A stretch of 64,000 nt of DNA from Planomicrobium sp. CPCC 101110 (GTDB lineage: Bacteria; Bacillota; Bacilli; Bacillales_A; Planococcaceae), in assembly GCF_007859395.1 (NCBI RefSeq), contig NZ_VOHD01000003.1:665028-729027 (forward strand), written 5' to 3'. Shown here in pieces: positions 1-8,193 of the stretch (positions are counted from its first letter, which is position 1; every line of letters starts with the position of its first letter). The notes under the pieces were generated by a model, which did no database searches, had not been told where the DNA came from, and saw only the letters and a program-made list of their open reading frames with translations. The position numbers and the translations under genes were made by a program.

Positions 1-67
1 CTTTCAGTTCTTCCAGATGCTCTTCCCGGTGTTCTATAAAATAAGTGTCTACTGCTTGTGCATTCAT
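1..67 (-). CDS. N-terminus of a probable M20-family dipeptidase (partial)
   Basis: The reverse complement opens with an ATG at 67 preceded by a GAGGT ribosome site and stays open to the window edge for 22 codons, beginning MNAQAVDTYFIEHREEHLEE. This looks like the start of M20/M25/M40 metallo-dipeptidases, where a short helix precedes the LxxFLxIPS segment, but the catalytic part lies outside the window. The function is inferred from the N-terminus only. It is divergent from the CorC-type gene. Confidence 0.5.
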   Translation of the reverse strand, partial: MNAQAVDTYFIEHREEHLEELK

Positions 68-220
68 TTACCGTACCTCGCTTTTTAGGATTTGTAATTA
101 TGAAAAAAATTATAACATACCAAGTTCTGGTTTTCGACATGCTGAAAATCCATATGCTATAATGCATAATACGGAAAGAGTTCGTAAAATTTTGTGTTCA
201 ATATAAATGGGGGAACTGAT

Positions 221-1462
221 TTGTTTATCGCATTAGGGTTTTTTTTATTTATGTCGTTTTTCTTTTCAGGAAGCGAAACGGCTTTGACGGCAGTTAACAG
301 GATGAAGGTCCAGCTTCGCGCAGAGCAGGGCGAGGTGAAAGCACAGCGGCTGCAAAAGCTGATCGCGAAGCCGGACCGGATGATCACTTCACTATTGATC
401 GGAAACAATATCGCCAATATCATGCTTCCGACTTTAGTAACAACAATCGCATTGACGAGAGGATGGGAAGTAGGGATAGCGACAGCGGTATTGACTGTTG
501 TTCTCATCATTTTTGGTGAAGTGCTGCCAAAAACGATTGCGGCAACATTCTCTGACCGCGTTGCTTACCTGGTATTTCCGGTCATTTCGTTTCTGGTTGT
601 TCTGTTCAAGCCGATCACTTGGGTTTTATCGCAGTTTACCAATATTTTTATCCGCATCATTTCCAAAGGCGCCGTAAAAGAGGCGACAATTTCAAAAGAG
701 GAATTGCGGACAATGGTGGATATTGCGTCAACAGAAGGAACGTTTGAAGAAGAAGAGTCGGAGCGGATCAAAGGGGTCTTGGACTTCCCGAACAAGGACG
801 TGTCAGACGTCATGTCGGCTCACCGGACGGATATTGTAGGCATCGCAATCAATTCCACGTATGAAGAGGTTCGGGATTTGATCTTGGAATCTTCGTATAC
901 GCGCTATCCTGTTTATGAGGAAAGCATGGATAATGTAGTCGGACTTTTTTACTCGAAAAAGTTGATTGAATGGTCGATGAACCCGAACTTGACTCTGGAG
1001 GAATTGATGGATGATAATCCGTTGTTCGTTGTCCAGTCGGTGAGCGTAGAGAAAGTCTTCAAATTGATGTTGTCCAAGAAAAAACACATGGCGGTCATTT
1101 TGGATGAGTACGGCGGAACACTTGGCATTGTCACGCATGAAGACATCATCGAAGAAATGATCGGCCAGGAAATCGAAGATGAAACGGATATTGAAGAGGA
1201 AGAGCTGGTTTTTGAAATGACGGAAACCAGATTGTCATGCCATGGCCGCTTGGAAATCGATGACGTCAATGCGATGTTCCATATTAATGTGCCGAATGAC
1301 CATGATACGATTGCGGGCTTTGTCATGCAGCAGTTGGGCCATGTGCCGGACGAAGGCGAACAATTCGATTACGAAAATCTCCATGTCGAAATCAACGAAA
1401 TGGACCGAAACCGGATTGTCCGTTTGACGATTACAAAAACAAATGAAGAAGTGTATGCATAA
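221..1462 (+). CDS. CorC/HlyC-type membrane protein (CNNM domain, CBS pair)
   Basis: About 413 residues. The N-terminal ~170 residues hold several hydrophobic helices of the CNNM/DUF21 type (FFFSGSETALTAVNR near the start is typical). A CBS-domain pair follows (about 195-330, ending near AVILDEYGGTLGIVTHEDIIEE), then a small C-terminal CorC_HlyC domain. The family is linked to divalent-cation (Mg2+, Co2+) homeostasis and efflux at the membrane; the old name hemolysin is misleading. An in-frame GTG lies at 194, but the TTG at 221 has a GGGGGA site at the right distance, so it was preferred. A rho-independent terminator follows directly, so the gene is probably monocistronic. Confidence 0.85.
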   Translation: MFIALGFFLFMSFFFSGSETALTAVNRMKVQLRAEQGEVKAQRLQKLIAKPDRMITSLLIGNNIANIMLPTLVTTIALTRGWEVGIATAVLTVVLIIFGEVLPKTIAATFSDRVAYLVFPVISFLVVLFKPITWVLSQFTNIFIRIISKGAVKEATISKEELRTMVDIASTEGTFEEEESERIKGVLDFPNKDVSDVMSAHRTDIVGIAINSTYEEVRDLILESSYTRYPVYEESMDNVVGLFYSKKLIEWSMNPNLTLEELMDDNPLFVVQSVSVEKVFKLMLSKKKHMAVILDEYGGTLGIVTHEDIIEEMIGQEIEDETDIEEEELVFEMTETRLSCHGRLEIDDVNAMFHINVPNDHDTIAGFVMQQLGHVPDEGEQFDYENLHVEINEMDRNRIVRLTITKTNEEVYA

Positions 1463-1497
1463 ACTCTTTGCCTCAGGGCAGGGAGTTTTTTCTTTTT
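1461..1497 (+). terminator. Rho-independent terminator of the corC-type gene
   Basis: AACTC ... GAGTT arms with an inner GCC/GGC pairing, followed by a long T tract; it begins at the stop codon. Confidence 0.7.
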
Positions 1498-1519
1498 AGG
1501 CGTTTCCGCTTTTCTTATT

Positions 1520-1765
1520 GTCCAGTTTCGGCGGCCAGCAGCCCTCGAGGTCGCTTCGGTCTCACCGCTCATGGCAAAAAGCGCCATGTTCGGCAAGCCC
1601 TCCAGCGCTTGTCGGGGCTGAACAGCCGCCTGTGCTTTTCTATATTGTCCAGACTCCAGCTCCTAGATTCTAGGGTCATAAGCCAGCCCTGCTGTGCGGC
1701 ATAAAGGCGCCGCTTCGCCGGTCTAGCTTATGCCCGTCAAATCTACACAGGCGCTTCCGCTTTTC
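1520..1765 (-). repeat. Dispersed hairpin repeat, family A, copy 1 (double unit)
   Basis: Most of the 1463-1868 gap is filled by this non-coding repeat, oriented on the minus strand. It contains the stem CATGGC (1570-1575) / GCCATG (1583-1588) with a 7-nt loop and the text GACAAGCGCTGGAGGGCTTG in reverse. Two other copies lie at 5653-5801 and 13085-13210. This copy looks like two units, since the unit end (ACTGGACAATA or a close variant, followed by AGAAAAGC) occurs twice. The short open frames here have no family resemblance. Confidence 0.65.
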
Positions 1766-1778
1766 TATATTACATTTT

Positions 1779-1805
1779 TGTAAGAAAAATGAAAGTCGAT
1801 GCGAT
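1779..1805 (+). promoter_or_regulatory. Candidate ECF-type promoter of the sigma-factor gene
   Basis: TGTAAG (1779-1784), a 17-nt spacer, then CGAT (1802-1805). This resembles ECF promoters of the SigX/SigM class (TGTAAC or TGAAAC with CGAC/CGTC) and lies just upstream of an ECF sigma gene, which would fit autoregulation. Motif match by eye only. Confidence 0.3.
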
Positions 1806-1868
1806 AGAGTGAAAGCTTTGCTTCCGGCACAATAAGGGTAATAAGAAAACCGGACGGGGGCATGGAAG

Positions 1869-2402
1869 ATGGAACAGTTATATTCGGAATACAATCGCTA
1901 TATTTATCATTTATGTTTGAAACTGACACGGAACAAAGCCGAGGCGGAAGATTTGATGCAGGAAGTTTGGCTGAAAGTTGTGCGCTATGAGTCTTCTATA
2001 GATAAAGTGGAACACGCGAAAGCATGGCTGACTACAATCTGCATGAATACATTCCGCGACCGTTACCGCAAAAACGTACGCCGCAGCAAGCACGTAATGC
2101 ACCAGCCGGAAGGTTTGGATGTGTCGCTTCTGGATTTGATCGCTTCGGATGAAGCAGGTGCTGCCGAATTATTGGAGCAACAAGACGTATCCACAATGAT
2201 CCGCACTAAGATTGCTGAATTGGACGGCATTTACCGGACGACAATCCTTTATTTCTATGTTCATCAGCTATCATTGATTGAAATTGCGGAAGCGATGAAA
2301 GTATCGATTGGCACGGTGAAATCCCGTTTGTTCCGTGGAAAACAGCGGTTGAAGGACATGTTGATTGAAGATGCGCGGACACGCGAATACGTTACAGTTT
2401 AA
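1869..2402 (+). CDS. ECF-type RNA polymerase sigma factor
   Basis: 177 residues, the usual ECF length. Region 2 occupies about residues 5-70 (EAEDLMQEVWLKV, then the DNA-melting and -10-binding segment ending in FRDRYRKNVRR). Region 4 occupies about 120-168, with a helix-turn-helix reading LSLIEIAEAMKVSIGTVKSR. It redirects core RNA polymerase to a stress or envelope regulon; which ECF group it belongs to cannot be told by eye. Start ATG follows a GGGGG site by 8 nt. It stands alone: a terminator follows within about 65 bp and no anti-sigma gene (membrane protein with a cytoplasmic sigma-binding N-terminus) is adjacent, which is unusual for this class. Confidence 0.85.
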   Translation: MEQLYSEYNRYIYHLCLKLTRNKAEAEDLMQEVWLKVVRYESSIDKVEHAKAWLTTICMNTFRDRYRKNVRRSKHVMHQPEGLDVSLLDLIASDEAGAAELLEQQDVSTMIRTKIAELDGIYRTTILYFYVHQLSLIEIAEAMKVSIGTVKSRLFRGKQRLKDMLIEDARTREYVTV

Positions 2403-2466
2403 TCGGATTACCCGTCAGATTATACATTCAGAGTGGCATATGACCCCGAGGGTATGATCACTAGAA

Positions 2467-2496
2467 AGAACCAGCCGGTTGCGGCTGGTTCTTTTT
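2467..2496 (+). terminator. Terminator after the sigma-factor gene
   Basis: Perfect 10-bp stem AGAACCAGCC / GGCTGGTTCT with a 6-nt loop and a T run. Confidence 0.9.
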
Positions 2497-2558
2497 GCAT
2501 TAAAATATTAAAAATCTTTCCAGCACTTATTGCTATAATAAGGGGGAGGTGGAAGAGT

Positions 2559-4013
2559 ATGAAGGGACAGAAATGGCAGGGATGGGGCAGAAAAAAACAG
2601 GTGCAGGTTAGTTTAGCTGCTGTTTTTGTATTAACTTATATAGGTGTAATGTTATGGCATACATATAAACCTTTGCCGGAAGGGATTTCTTACGCAGGTG
2701 AAATGCATAATGTGGAGACGATAGACATGCTTTATGATTTGTCTTACGCGCCGGATAAAGAAGGAACCGGAGCAACGCATGAATTGCAGATATTTGATGA
2801 GATCAATCAGGCAATAGACCGGGCTGATGACTTTATAGTTTTGGATTTTTTCTTGTTTGACAATTACAATGACCAGAAAATCGATTTTCCGAAAATAGCT
2901 GGAACCTTGACCGATCATTTGCTGGCAAAGAAAGAAGAAAATCCTGATTTTCCAATTACTTTTATAACTGATCCCGTCAATGGAGGATATGGCTCTTATG
3001 AAAGTGAATTGATCGACAGTTTGAAAGATGCTGGAATAGAAGTGGTCTACACCGATTTGACGGTGCTTCGCGACTCGGTGCCTATCTATTCCGGTTTGTA
3101 CCGGATTCTCTTCCAATGGTTCGATTTTGGAGAAAAGGGCTGGATAGCCAATGGCATGTCAAGCGAAGCTCCAGAGATGAAATTGGCATCCTACGCGAAA
3201 TTGATGAATATCAAGGCCAACCATCGCAAGGTGGTTATTACAGAAAAAGAGGCGATCATCAGTTCAGCCAATCCGCATGACGCCAGTGGTTTTCATGGGA
3301 ACATGGCGTTCAAAGTGAGCGGGCCTGTCATCAACGATATGCTGGAATCGGAAGAAGCGGTTTCCAGATTGTCAGGCGGCCCTGACTTGCCAAGAACGAA
3401 GGCAAAAGAACAAGAAGGCCCATATCAAGCGCAATTTGTTACGGAAAAGAAAATTCTCGATGCTTTGCTTGGAGATATCGCCGGCACGGAAAAGGGGGAT
3501 ACGATTTGGCTTGCGATGTTTTTTATTTCCGAAACAGATGTGGTGGAAGCATTGACTGATGCGGCTGGTCGAGGCGTCGATGTCCAGATGATTCTCGATC
3601 CGAATGAAAATTCCTTCGGCAATAAAAAAACCGGTCTTCCCAATCGGCCGGCTGCCAACGAAATGCTGAGAGAATCGAATGGCCATTTGAAAGTGCGCTG
3701 GTATAACGCGTTTGTTGGGCAATTTCATACAAAAACGATTATGATTCAAACGGCTGAAGAAACAATCATTTCAGCAGGAGCAGCGAATTACACGGAACGC
3801 GCGCTCAATAATTACAACTTGGAAAGCAATATACGGATCATTGCCCCGAATGACAGTGAGCTGGTAAAAGAAATGGACAGGTATTTCACCCGGTTATGGG
3901 AAAACGAAGACGCGCTGTATACATTGGATACAGGAGAATACCAGAATTCCTTTTCCTTTTTTCAACGCAGCATATACGGCTTCCAGAAAATCTTCAAATT
4001 GACGACCTATTGA
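2559..4013 (+). CDS. Membrane-anchored phospholipase D-like protein
   Basis: 484 residues from the ATG at 2559, chosen because a strong AGGGGGAGGTGG site precedes it; the longer open frame starts upstream of the terminator and is not credible. Residues about 14-33 form one transmembrane anchor, after which the protein should be extracellular. Two PLD-type motifs are visible: HRKVVITE in the first half and HTKTIMIQ in the second, each followed by an S/G-rich segment (SSANPHD; SAGAANYTE). The Asp of the classical HxKxxxxD is Glu in the first and Gln in the second. Family members act as phospholipases, nucleases or cardiolipin synthases; the substrate is not evident. Confidence 0.75.
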   Translation: MKGQKWQGWGRKKQVQVSLAAVFVLTYIGVMLWHTYKPLPEGISYAGEMHNVETIDMLYDLSYAPDKEGTGATHELQIFDEINQAIDRADDFIVLDFFLFDNYNDQKIDFPKIAGTLTDHLLAKKEENPDFPITFITDPVNGGYGSYESELIDSLKDAGIEVVYTDLTVLRDSVPIYSGLYRILFQWFDFGEKGWIANGMSSEAPEMKLASYAKLMNIKANHRKVVITEKEAIISSANPHDASGFHGNMAFKVSGPVINDMLESEEAVSRLSGGPDLPRTKAKEQEGPYQAQFVTEKKILDALLGDIAGTEKGDTIWLAMFFISETDVVEALTDAAGRGVDVQMILDPNENSFGNKKTGLPNRPAANEMLRESNGHLKVRWYNAFVGQFHTKTIMIQTAEETIISAGAANYTERALNNYNLESNIRIIAPNDSELVKEMDRYFTRLWENEDALYTLDTGEYQNSFSFFQRSIYGFQKIFKLTTY

Positions 4014-4052
4014 TAAAAAAAGCCCCAGCTATAAATTCAGCTGGGGCTTTTG
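4014..4052. terminator. Bidirectional terminator between convergent genes
   Basis: A tract, AGCCCCAGCT, 8-nt loop, AGCTGGGGCT, T tract. It can serve both the PLD-like gene (+) and the ABC-F gene (-). Confidence 0.9.
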
Positions 4053-4058
4053 TGAATC

Positions 4059-5630
4059 TTATTTTTGTTCTTGCGGCTGTTTGCCCGCATTGATCCATTC
4101 TTCGACGTTCCAGACTTTTGTGACTAGGCCTTCATAGAATTCCGGTTCGTGGCTGACCAGGACAATAGTGCCTTTGTAAGCTTGCATTGCGCGTTTCAAT
4201 TCTGCTTTCGCGTCGACATCCAAGTGGTTGGTCGGCTCATCGAAAAGGAGCCAGTTGCTTTCTTCAAGAATCAATTTGCACAAGCGGACTTTCGCTTGTT
4301 CGCCGCCGCTCAGTTGTGCCATTGAACGCGAAATGTGTTCACTTTTCAGGCCAGTGCGTGCTAATGCGCCGCGTACTTGGCCCTGTTCCATGCTCGGATA
4401 AGCGGCCCAAATTTCGTCAAGCGGTGTGTGGGCCGGGGCTTTCACTTCTTGTTCAAAGTAACTTGGCGTCAAGTATTCCCCGCGGATCACTTTGCCGTCC
4501 AACGGTTTGATTTTGCCAAGCATCGTTTTAAGAAGCGTCGATTTACCGACACCGTTCATACCGACAAGCGCGATTTTCTCGCCGCGTTCAATCATGAACG
4601 ACAAAGGCGGCATAAGCGGCTTGTCATAACCGATGACCAATTCTTCCGCTTCGACAACATAGCGGCTAGGACTGCGGGTTTCTTTGAACGAGAATTGCGG
4701 CTTCGCTGCAACTTCAGGTTTTTCGATCCGGTCCATGCGGTCAAGCAATTTCTGGCGCGATTTCGCACGGCCGGTTGTAGAGGCGCGGGCTTTGTTTTTT
4801 GCGATGAACGTTTCTGTCTTTTTGATCATATCCGCTTGTTTTTCATAAGCATCCAAATGCTGCTGCTTCGCCAGTTCGGCAAGTTCGATAAATTTCTCGT
4901 AAGTCGCTGTATAGCGGCTCAAGCGTGAAAACTCCAAGTGGAAAATAACACCGGTAACACTGCTCATGAATTCCGTATCGTGCGAGATCAAAAGGAAAGC
5001 ATGCGGGTAGTTTTTCAAGTAGTTGACGAGCCATTGAATATGCTCTTCGTCCAAATAGTTGGTCGGCTCATCGAGCAATAGCACTTTCGGTTTTTCAAGA
5101 AGCAGTTTGGCAAGAAGCAATTTTGTGCGCTGTCCGCCGGAAAGGGCTTCAACATTGCGTTCCAAGCCGATTGCATCAAGACCTAGACCGCGTGAAATTT
5201 CTTCGATTTTCACATCAAGCGTATAGAAATCGCCGGCATCAAGCGCATCTTGCGCTTCAGCCATTTCTTCCAACAACTCTTCAAGGCGTTCCGGGCTAGC
5301 TTCGCCCATCTGCATCGCAATATTGTTCAATTCTTCTTCTTTCTTATATAAAGGCAAAAACGCGTCTTGCAATGTTTCCCGGATCGTCCGTCCCGGAGTC
5401 AGCTGTGTGTGCTGGTCCAGGTATCCGTAATGGGTCTTTGGCTGCCATTCCACCCGGCCGTCATCGTGGATCAAGTTTCCGGTCAAAATATTCATCAATG
5501 TGGATTTCCCGACGCCATTCGCGCCGACAAGCCCTACATGTTCGCCTTCGACCAAACGGAACGACACATTGTTGAAAAGCGTACGGTCGCCAAATGTATG
5601 GCTTAAATTTTCTACTGTCAATAAACTCAT
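4059..5630 (-). CDS. ABC-F family ATPase (YfmM-like)
   Basis: 523 residues and two ABC nucleotide-binding domains in one chain without transmembrane segments, the hallmark of ABC-F proteins acting on ribosomes. NBD1 has Walker A GANGVGKST, signature LSGGQRTKLLLAK and Walker B LLLDEPTNYLD. NBD2 has GMNGVGKST, LSGGEQAKVRL and LLFDEPTNHLD. A Lys/Arg-rich inter-domain linker around residues 240-300 is the P-site tRNA interaction motif in characterised members. The length and N-terminus are closest, from memory, to B. subtilis YfmM. Antibiotic resistance and general translation factor roles both occur in this family and cannot be separated here. Confidence 0.85.
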   Translation of the reverse strand: MSLLTVENLSHTFGDRTLFNNVSFRLVEGEHVGLVGANGVGKSTLMNILTGNLIHDDGRVEWQPKTHYGYLDQHTQLTPGRTIRETLQDAFLPLYKKEEELNNIAMQMGEASPERLEELLEEMAEAQDALDAGDFYTLDVKIEEISRGLGLDAIGLERNVEALSGGQRTKLLLAKLLLEKPKVLLLDEPTNYLDEEHIQWLVNYLKNYPHAFLLISHDTEFMSSVTGVIFHLEFSRLSRYTATYEKFIELAELAKQQHLDAYEKQADMIKKTETFIAKNKARASTTGRAKSRQKLLDRMDRIEKPEVAAKPQFSFKETRSPSRYVVEAEELVIGYDKPLMPPLSFMIERGEKIALVGMNGVGKSTLLKTMLGKIKPLDGKVIRGEYLTPSYFEQEVKAPAHTPLDEIWAAYPSMEQGQVRGALARTGLKSEHISRSMAQLSGGEQAKVRLCKLILEESNWLLFDEPTNHLDVDAKAELKRAMQAYKGTIVLVSHEPEFYEGLVTKVWNVEEWINAGKQPQEQK

Positions 5631-5652
5631 TTATAGTATTCCTCCATATTTT

Positions 5653-5801
5653 AAAAGTAAAGTGCAAGCGCCTGTGTCAGTCCCGACAAGCGCTGGAGGG
5701 CTTGGCAGTCATGGCGCTATTTGCCATGGCAGCCAAGACAGACCGCGACCTCGAGGGGCTAGGCGCTGAAACTGGATCAAAAGTAAAGTGCAAGCGCCTG
5801 T
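5653..5801 (+). repeat. Dispersed hairpin repeat, family A, copy 2, with 23-bp flanking direct repeats
   Basis: Contains CATGGC (5710-5715) / GCCATG (5723-5728) with a 7-nt loop and the conserved text GACAAGCGCTGGAGGGCTTG. A 23-bp sequence (5653-5675) recurs exactly at 5779-5801, bracketing a 103-bp interior. It lies upstream of the ABC-F gene and downstream of the SE1832-like gene. Confidence 0.7.
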
Positions 5802-5825
5802 CTGGCGAATTTCCTGTCTAACAGC

Positions 5826-5858
5826 AAAAAAAAATCGCGGTTACAGTTCCGCGAGTTT
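5826..5858 (-). terminator. Terminator overlapping the stop codon of the small coiled-coil gene
   Basis: On the minus strand CGCGGAACTGTAACCGCG is followed by a run of T. The stem loop includes the stop codon itself. Confidence 0.7.
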
Positions 5859-6023
5859 TCGGTTCAATTCTGCTAATCGTTGTTCCATTTTTTCCAAACG
5901 TTCTTCGGCTTTTTCCACCATGCCGGCGTGTCCAGTCGTTTCCAACTTTTCAATATCGCCTTGCTGGCGGACATAATCGGATTTCAGTTCAGCAATTTCA
6001 AATTCAATTTCCTGCCTGCTCAC
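5841..6023 (-). CDS. Small coiled-coil protein, SE1832 family-like
   Basis: 60 residues, GTG start at 6023 with an AAGGGTGA ribosome site. The whole protein is a charged heptad-patterned helix: a segment MSRQEIEFEIAELK, a central GDIEKLETTGHAGMVEKAE, and a C-terminal run rich in L/E/R. This pattern matches small Firmicute proteins annotated as the SE1832 family, for which I know no function. Its own terminator overlaps the stop codon. Confidence 0.7.
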   Translation of the reverse strand: MSRQEIEFEIAELKSDYVRQQGDIEKLETTGHAGMVEKAEERLEKMEQRLAELNRKLAEL

Positions 6024-6190
6024 AAAATCACCCTTATTTTTCTATCATTATAGCATAAAAAATTCAATTTTAAATCCCTCACGCCTTGCAAGTTCTTTCC
6101 CTTGTATCGATAAAACCCGTATAATGTTCAAAATAAGAAAGCATGCCTCGAAAAAGGCACAGATTAAGGAGGCAAGATACTATCGATACG

Positions 6191-8029
6191 TTGTTATTCG
6201 ATTTAATGTTGATCATCTTTTTAGGGATATTATCTCAATGGCTTGCATGGCGTTTGCAGTTGCCGGCGATTGTTCTTATGTCTATTGCGGGGCTTCTTGC
6301 CGGACCGTTGCTGAACATTATCCATCCAGCTGAAAGTTTCGGGGAAATGTTCAGTCCGATTATCTCCTTGGCAGTAGCTATTATTTTGTTTGAAGGCAGT
6401 TTGAATTTGGATTTTAAAGAAATTAGGGGATTCAATAAGCCAGTCTGGCGGATTGTCACGGTCGGAGCGTTCATTGCTTGGATTGCCGGATCGCTCGCAG
6501 CCCATTATATGGCTGGATTGTCGTGGGCTGTTGCGTTTGTGATTGGCGGATTGTTTATCGTCACCGGACCGACTGTGATTCTGCCGATGCTGCGGCAATC
6601 CAAATTGGCGTCGCGGCCCGCTGCCATATTAAAGTGGGAAGGCATTATCGTCGATCCGTTCGGCGCGCTGCTTGCACTATTCGCATTCCAGTTTGTCCTG
6701 TTCGCGAAAGGCGACGAGACAGCAGCCGCGTTCGGCCTGTTCTTTTTGGCGTCATTGTTCGCTGTGCTGTTAGGGGTAGTAGCCGGCCGTGCCATGGGGG
6801 CGATGTTTGAAAAGGGGCAAGTTCCTGAATTTCTAAAGTCGCCGATGGTCTTTGCAGTGGTCCTGCTGACTTTTACGCTGTCGGACATGGTAATGCATGA
6901 AACAGGATTGCTCGCTGTGACGGCAATGGGGATGACGATGGCCAATATGCACATCTCTTCGATCAATGACATGCGCCATTTCAAAGAAAATATTTCGGTT
7001 CTTCTCATCTCGAGCATCTTTGTCATGCTTACTGCATCGATTCCATTGGATATTTTGATCAGCATCTTCAATTGGCGGATCGTCGCCTTCGTGCTGGCCA
7101 TGCTGTTTCTGGTCCGGCCGCTCTCCATCTGGCTCTCGACGATCGGCACAGACATGACAGTGCAAGAAAAAACACTTGTCGGCTGGATTGCCCCACGCGG
7201 AATAGTGGCGCTCACAGTTTCGGGTTATTTCGCCAAAACTTTATTGGATGCAGGCTTTGAGGACGCGGAACTGTTGACGGCGTTGACATTCGCTCTGGTA
7301 TTGGCGACCGTAGTGGCCCATGGCTTCACAATCGGCTGGCTGGGCAGGAAGCTGGGCTTGGCATCTTCTGCCGAACCCGGAATCATCATTGTGGGCGCCA
7401 GCAAATTTGCTACAATGCTTGCGAAAACATTACAAGATCTAAGCAAAAATGTCTTGATCATCGATTCGGCTTGGGGGCGGCTGCAGGAAGCGCGGCTTTC
7501 CGGGATTCCGGTTCATGCCGGAGAGATATTGTCGGAGCATACCGAGTACGAAGTGGATTTGACGCCTTATGAGACGATGGTCGTCGCAACCGAAACCGAT
7601 TCTTACAATTCACTTGTTGTCAGCAATTTCGTGCCGGAACTTGGCCGGGACAACCTTTACCAAACGGCGCTGCAGGTCGGGGATCCGACTGTTTTCCATT
7701 CGTCGCTCAGCGGCCGGAATTTGTTTGGCGATGAATGGAATATCCATAAGCTTGATAAAAAATTGGAAGAAGGCTATAGCATTCGCAAAACGCCTTTGAC
7801 GGCTCAGTACACGTACAATAATTTCCGGAAAAACAAGATAGAAGGCACCATTCCGCTGTTTGTGAAACGTGCACAAGGGCGCATCGAATTTTTCACCGGC
7901 AGCCAGGAAGTGGAGCCGAAGACCGGGGATGTTATTGTCAGTTTCTCCCCGCCTGCCTATCAGCAAGGGCGTCTGCAGGAAAAAATTGAAACAAACCGGC
8001 AAAAGGTGTTGTCTCAGTCTAAAGAATGA
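6191..8029 (+). CDS. NhaP-type cation:proton antiporter with C-terminal RCK (TrkA-N) domain
   Basis: About 612 residues. The first ~400 form many transmembrane helices of the CPA1 family (SLAVAIILFEGSLNL and TGPTVILPML are typical core segments). Then a Rossmann-type RCK/TrkA-N domain begins at GIIIVGASKFATMLA, which would bind nucleotide and gate transport. It exchanges Na+ or K+ for H+ at the membrane. The start is uncertain. A perfect AAGGAGG lies at 6166-6172; the TTG at 6191 is 18 nt away, an ATC at 6182 is 9 nt away, and an upstream in-frame ATG at 6143 precedes the ribosome site. TTG is reported as the conservative choice. Confidence 0.8.
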   Translation: MLFDLMLIIFLGILSQWLAWRLQLPAIVLMSIAGLLAGPLLNIIHPAESFGEMFSPIISLAVAIILFEGSLNLDFKEIRGFNKPVWRIVTVGAFIAWIAGSLAAHYMAGLSWAVAFVIGGLFIVTGPTVILPMLRQSKLASRPAAILKWEGIIVDPFGALLALFAFQFVLFAKGDETAAAFGLFFLASLFAVLLGVVAGRAMGAMFEKGQVPEFLKSPMVFAVVLLTFTLSDMVMHETGLLAVTAMGMTMANMHISSINDMRHFKENISVLLISSIFVMLTASIPLDILISIFNWRIVAFVLAMLFLVRPLSIWLSTIGTDMTVQEKTLVGWIAPRGIVALTVSGYFAKTLLDAGFEDAELLTALTFALVLATVVAHGFTIGWLGRKLGLASSAEPGIIIVGASKFATMLAKTLQDLSKNVLIIDSAWGRLQEARLSGIPVHAGEILSEHTEYEVDLTPYETMVVATETDSYNSLVVSNFVPELGRDNLYQTALQVGDPTVFHSSLSGRNLFGDEWNIHKLDKKLEEGYSIRKTPLTAQYTYNNFRKNKIEGTIPLFVKRAQGRIEFFTGSQEVEPKTGDVIVSFSPPAYQQGRLQEKIETNRQKVLSQSKE

Positions 8030-8193
8030 AATCTTCAATTCGTGAGGTTTTTCTATACGTGTTCTGAATCCTTCTTTGCTATGATAAACTCAACCGGTTA
8101 TCCGTTTAGTGTGGATTACCGCAAACGGGGAAACCAAAGGAATATCCAAAGCGGCTGTTGCCGCTCTGCATATGCGCATTCAGGGAGGATTTA
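8030..8193 (+). other. Leader with consecutive hairpins upstream of the flavin reductase gene
   Basis: After a TATGATAAACT box near 8080 the leader can fold as CCGTTT...AAACGG (8101-8127) and AGCGGC/GCCGCT (8151-8166). No T tract and no riboswitch class that I recognise. May be only a stable 5' UTR. Confidence 0.25.
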
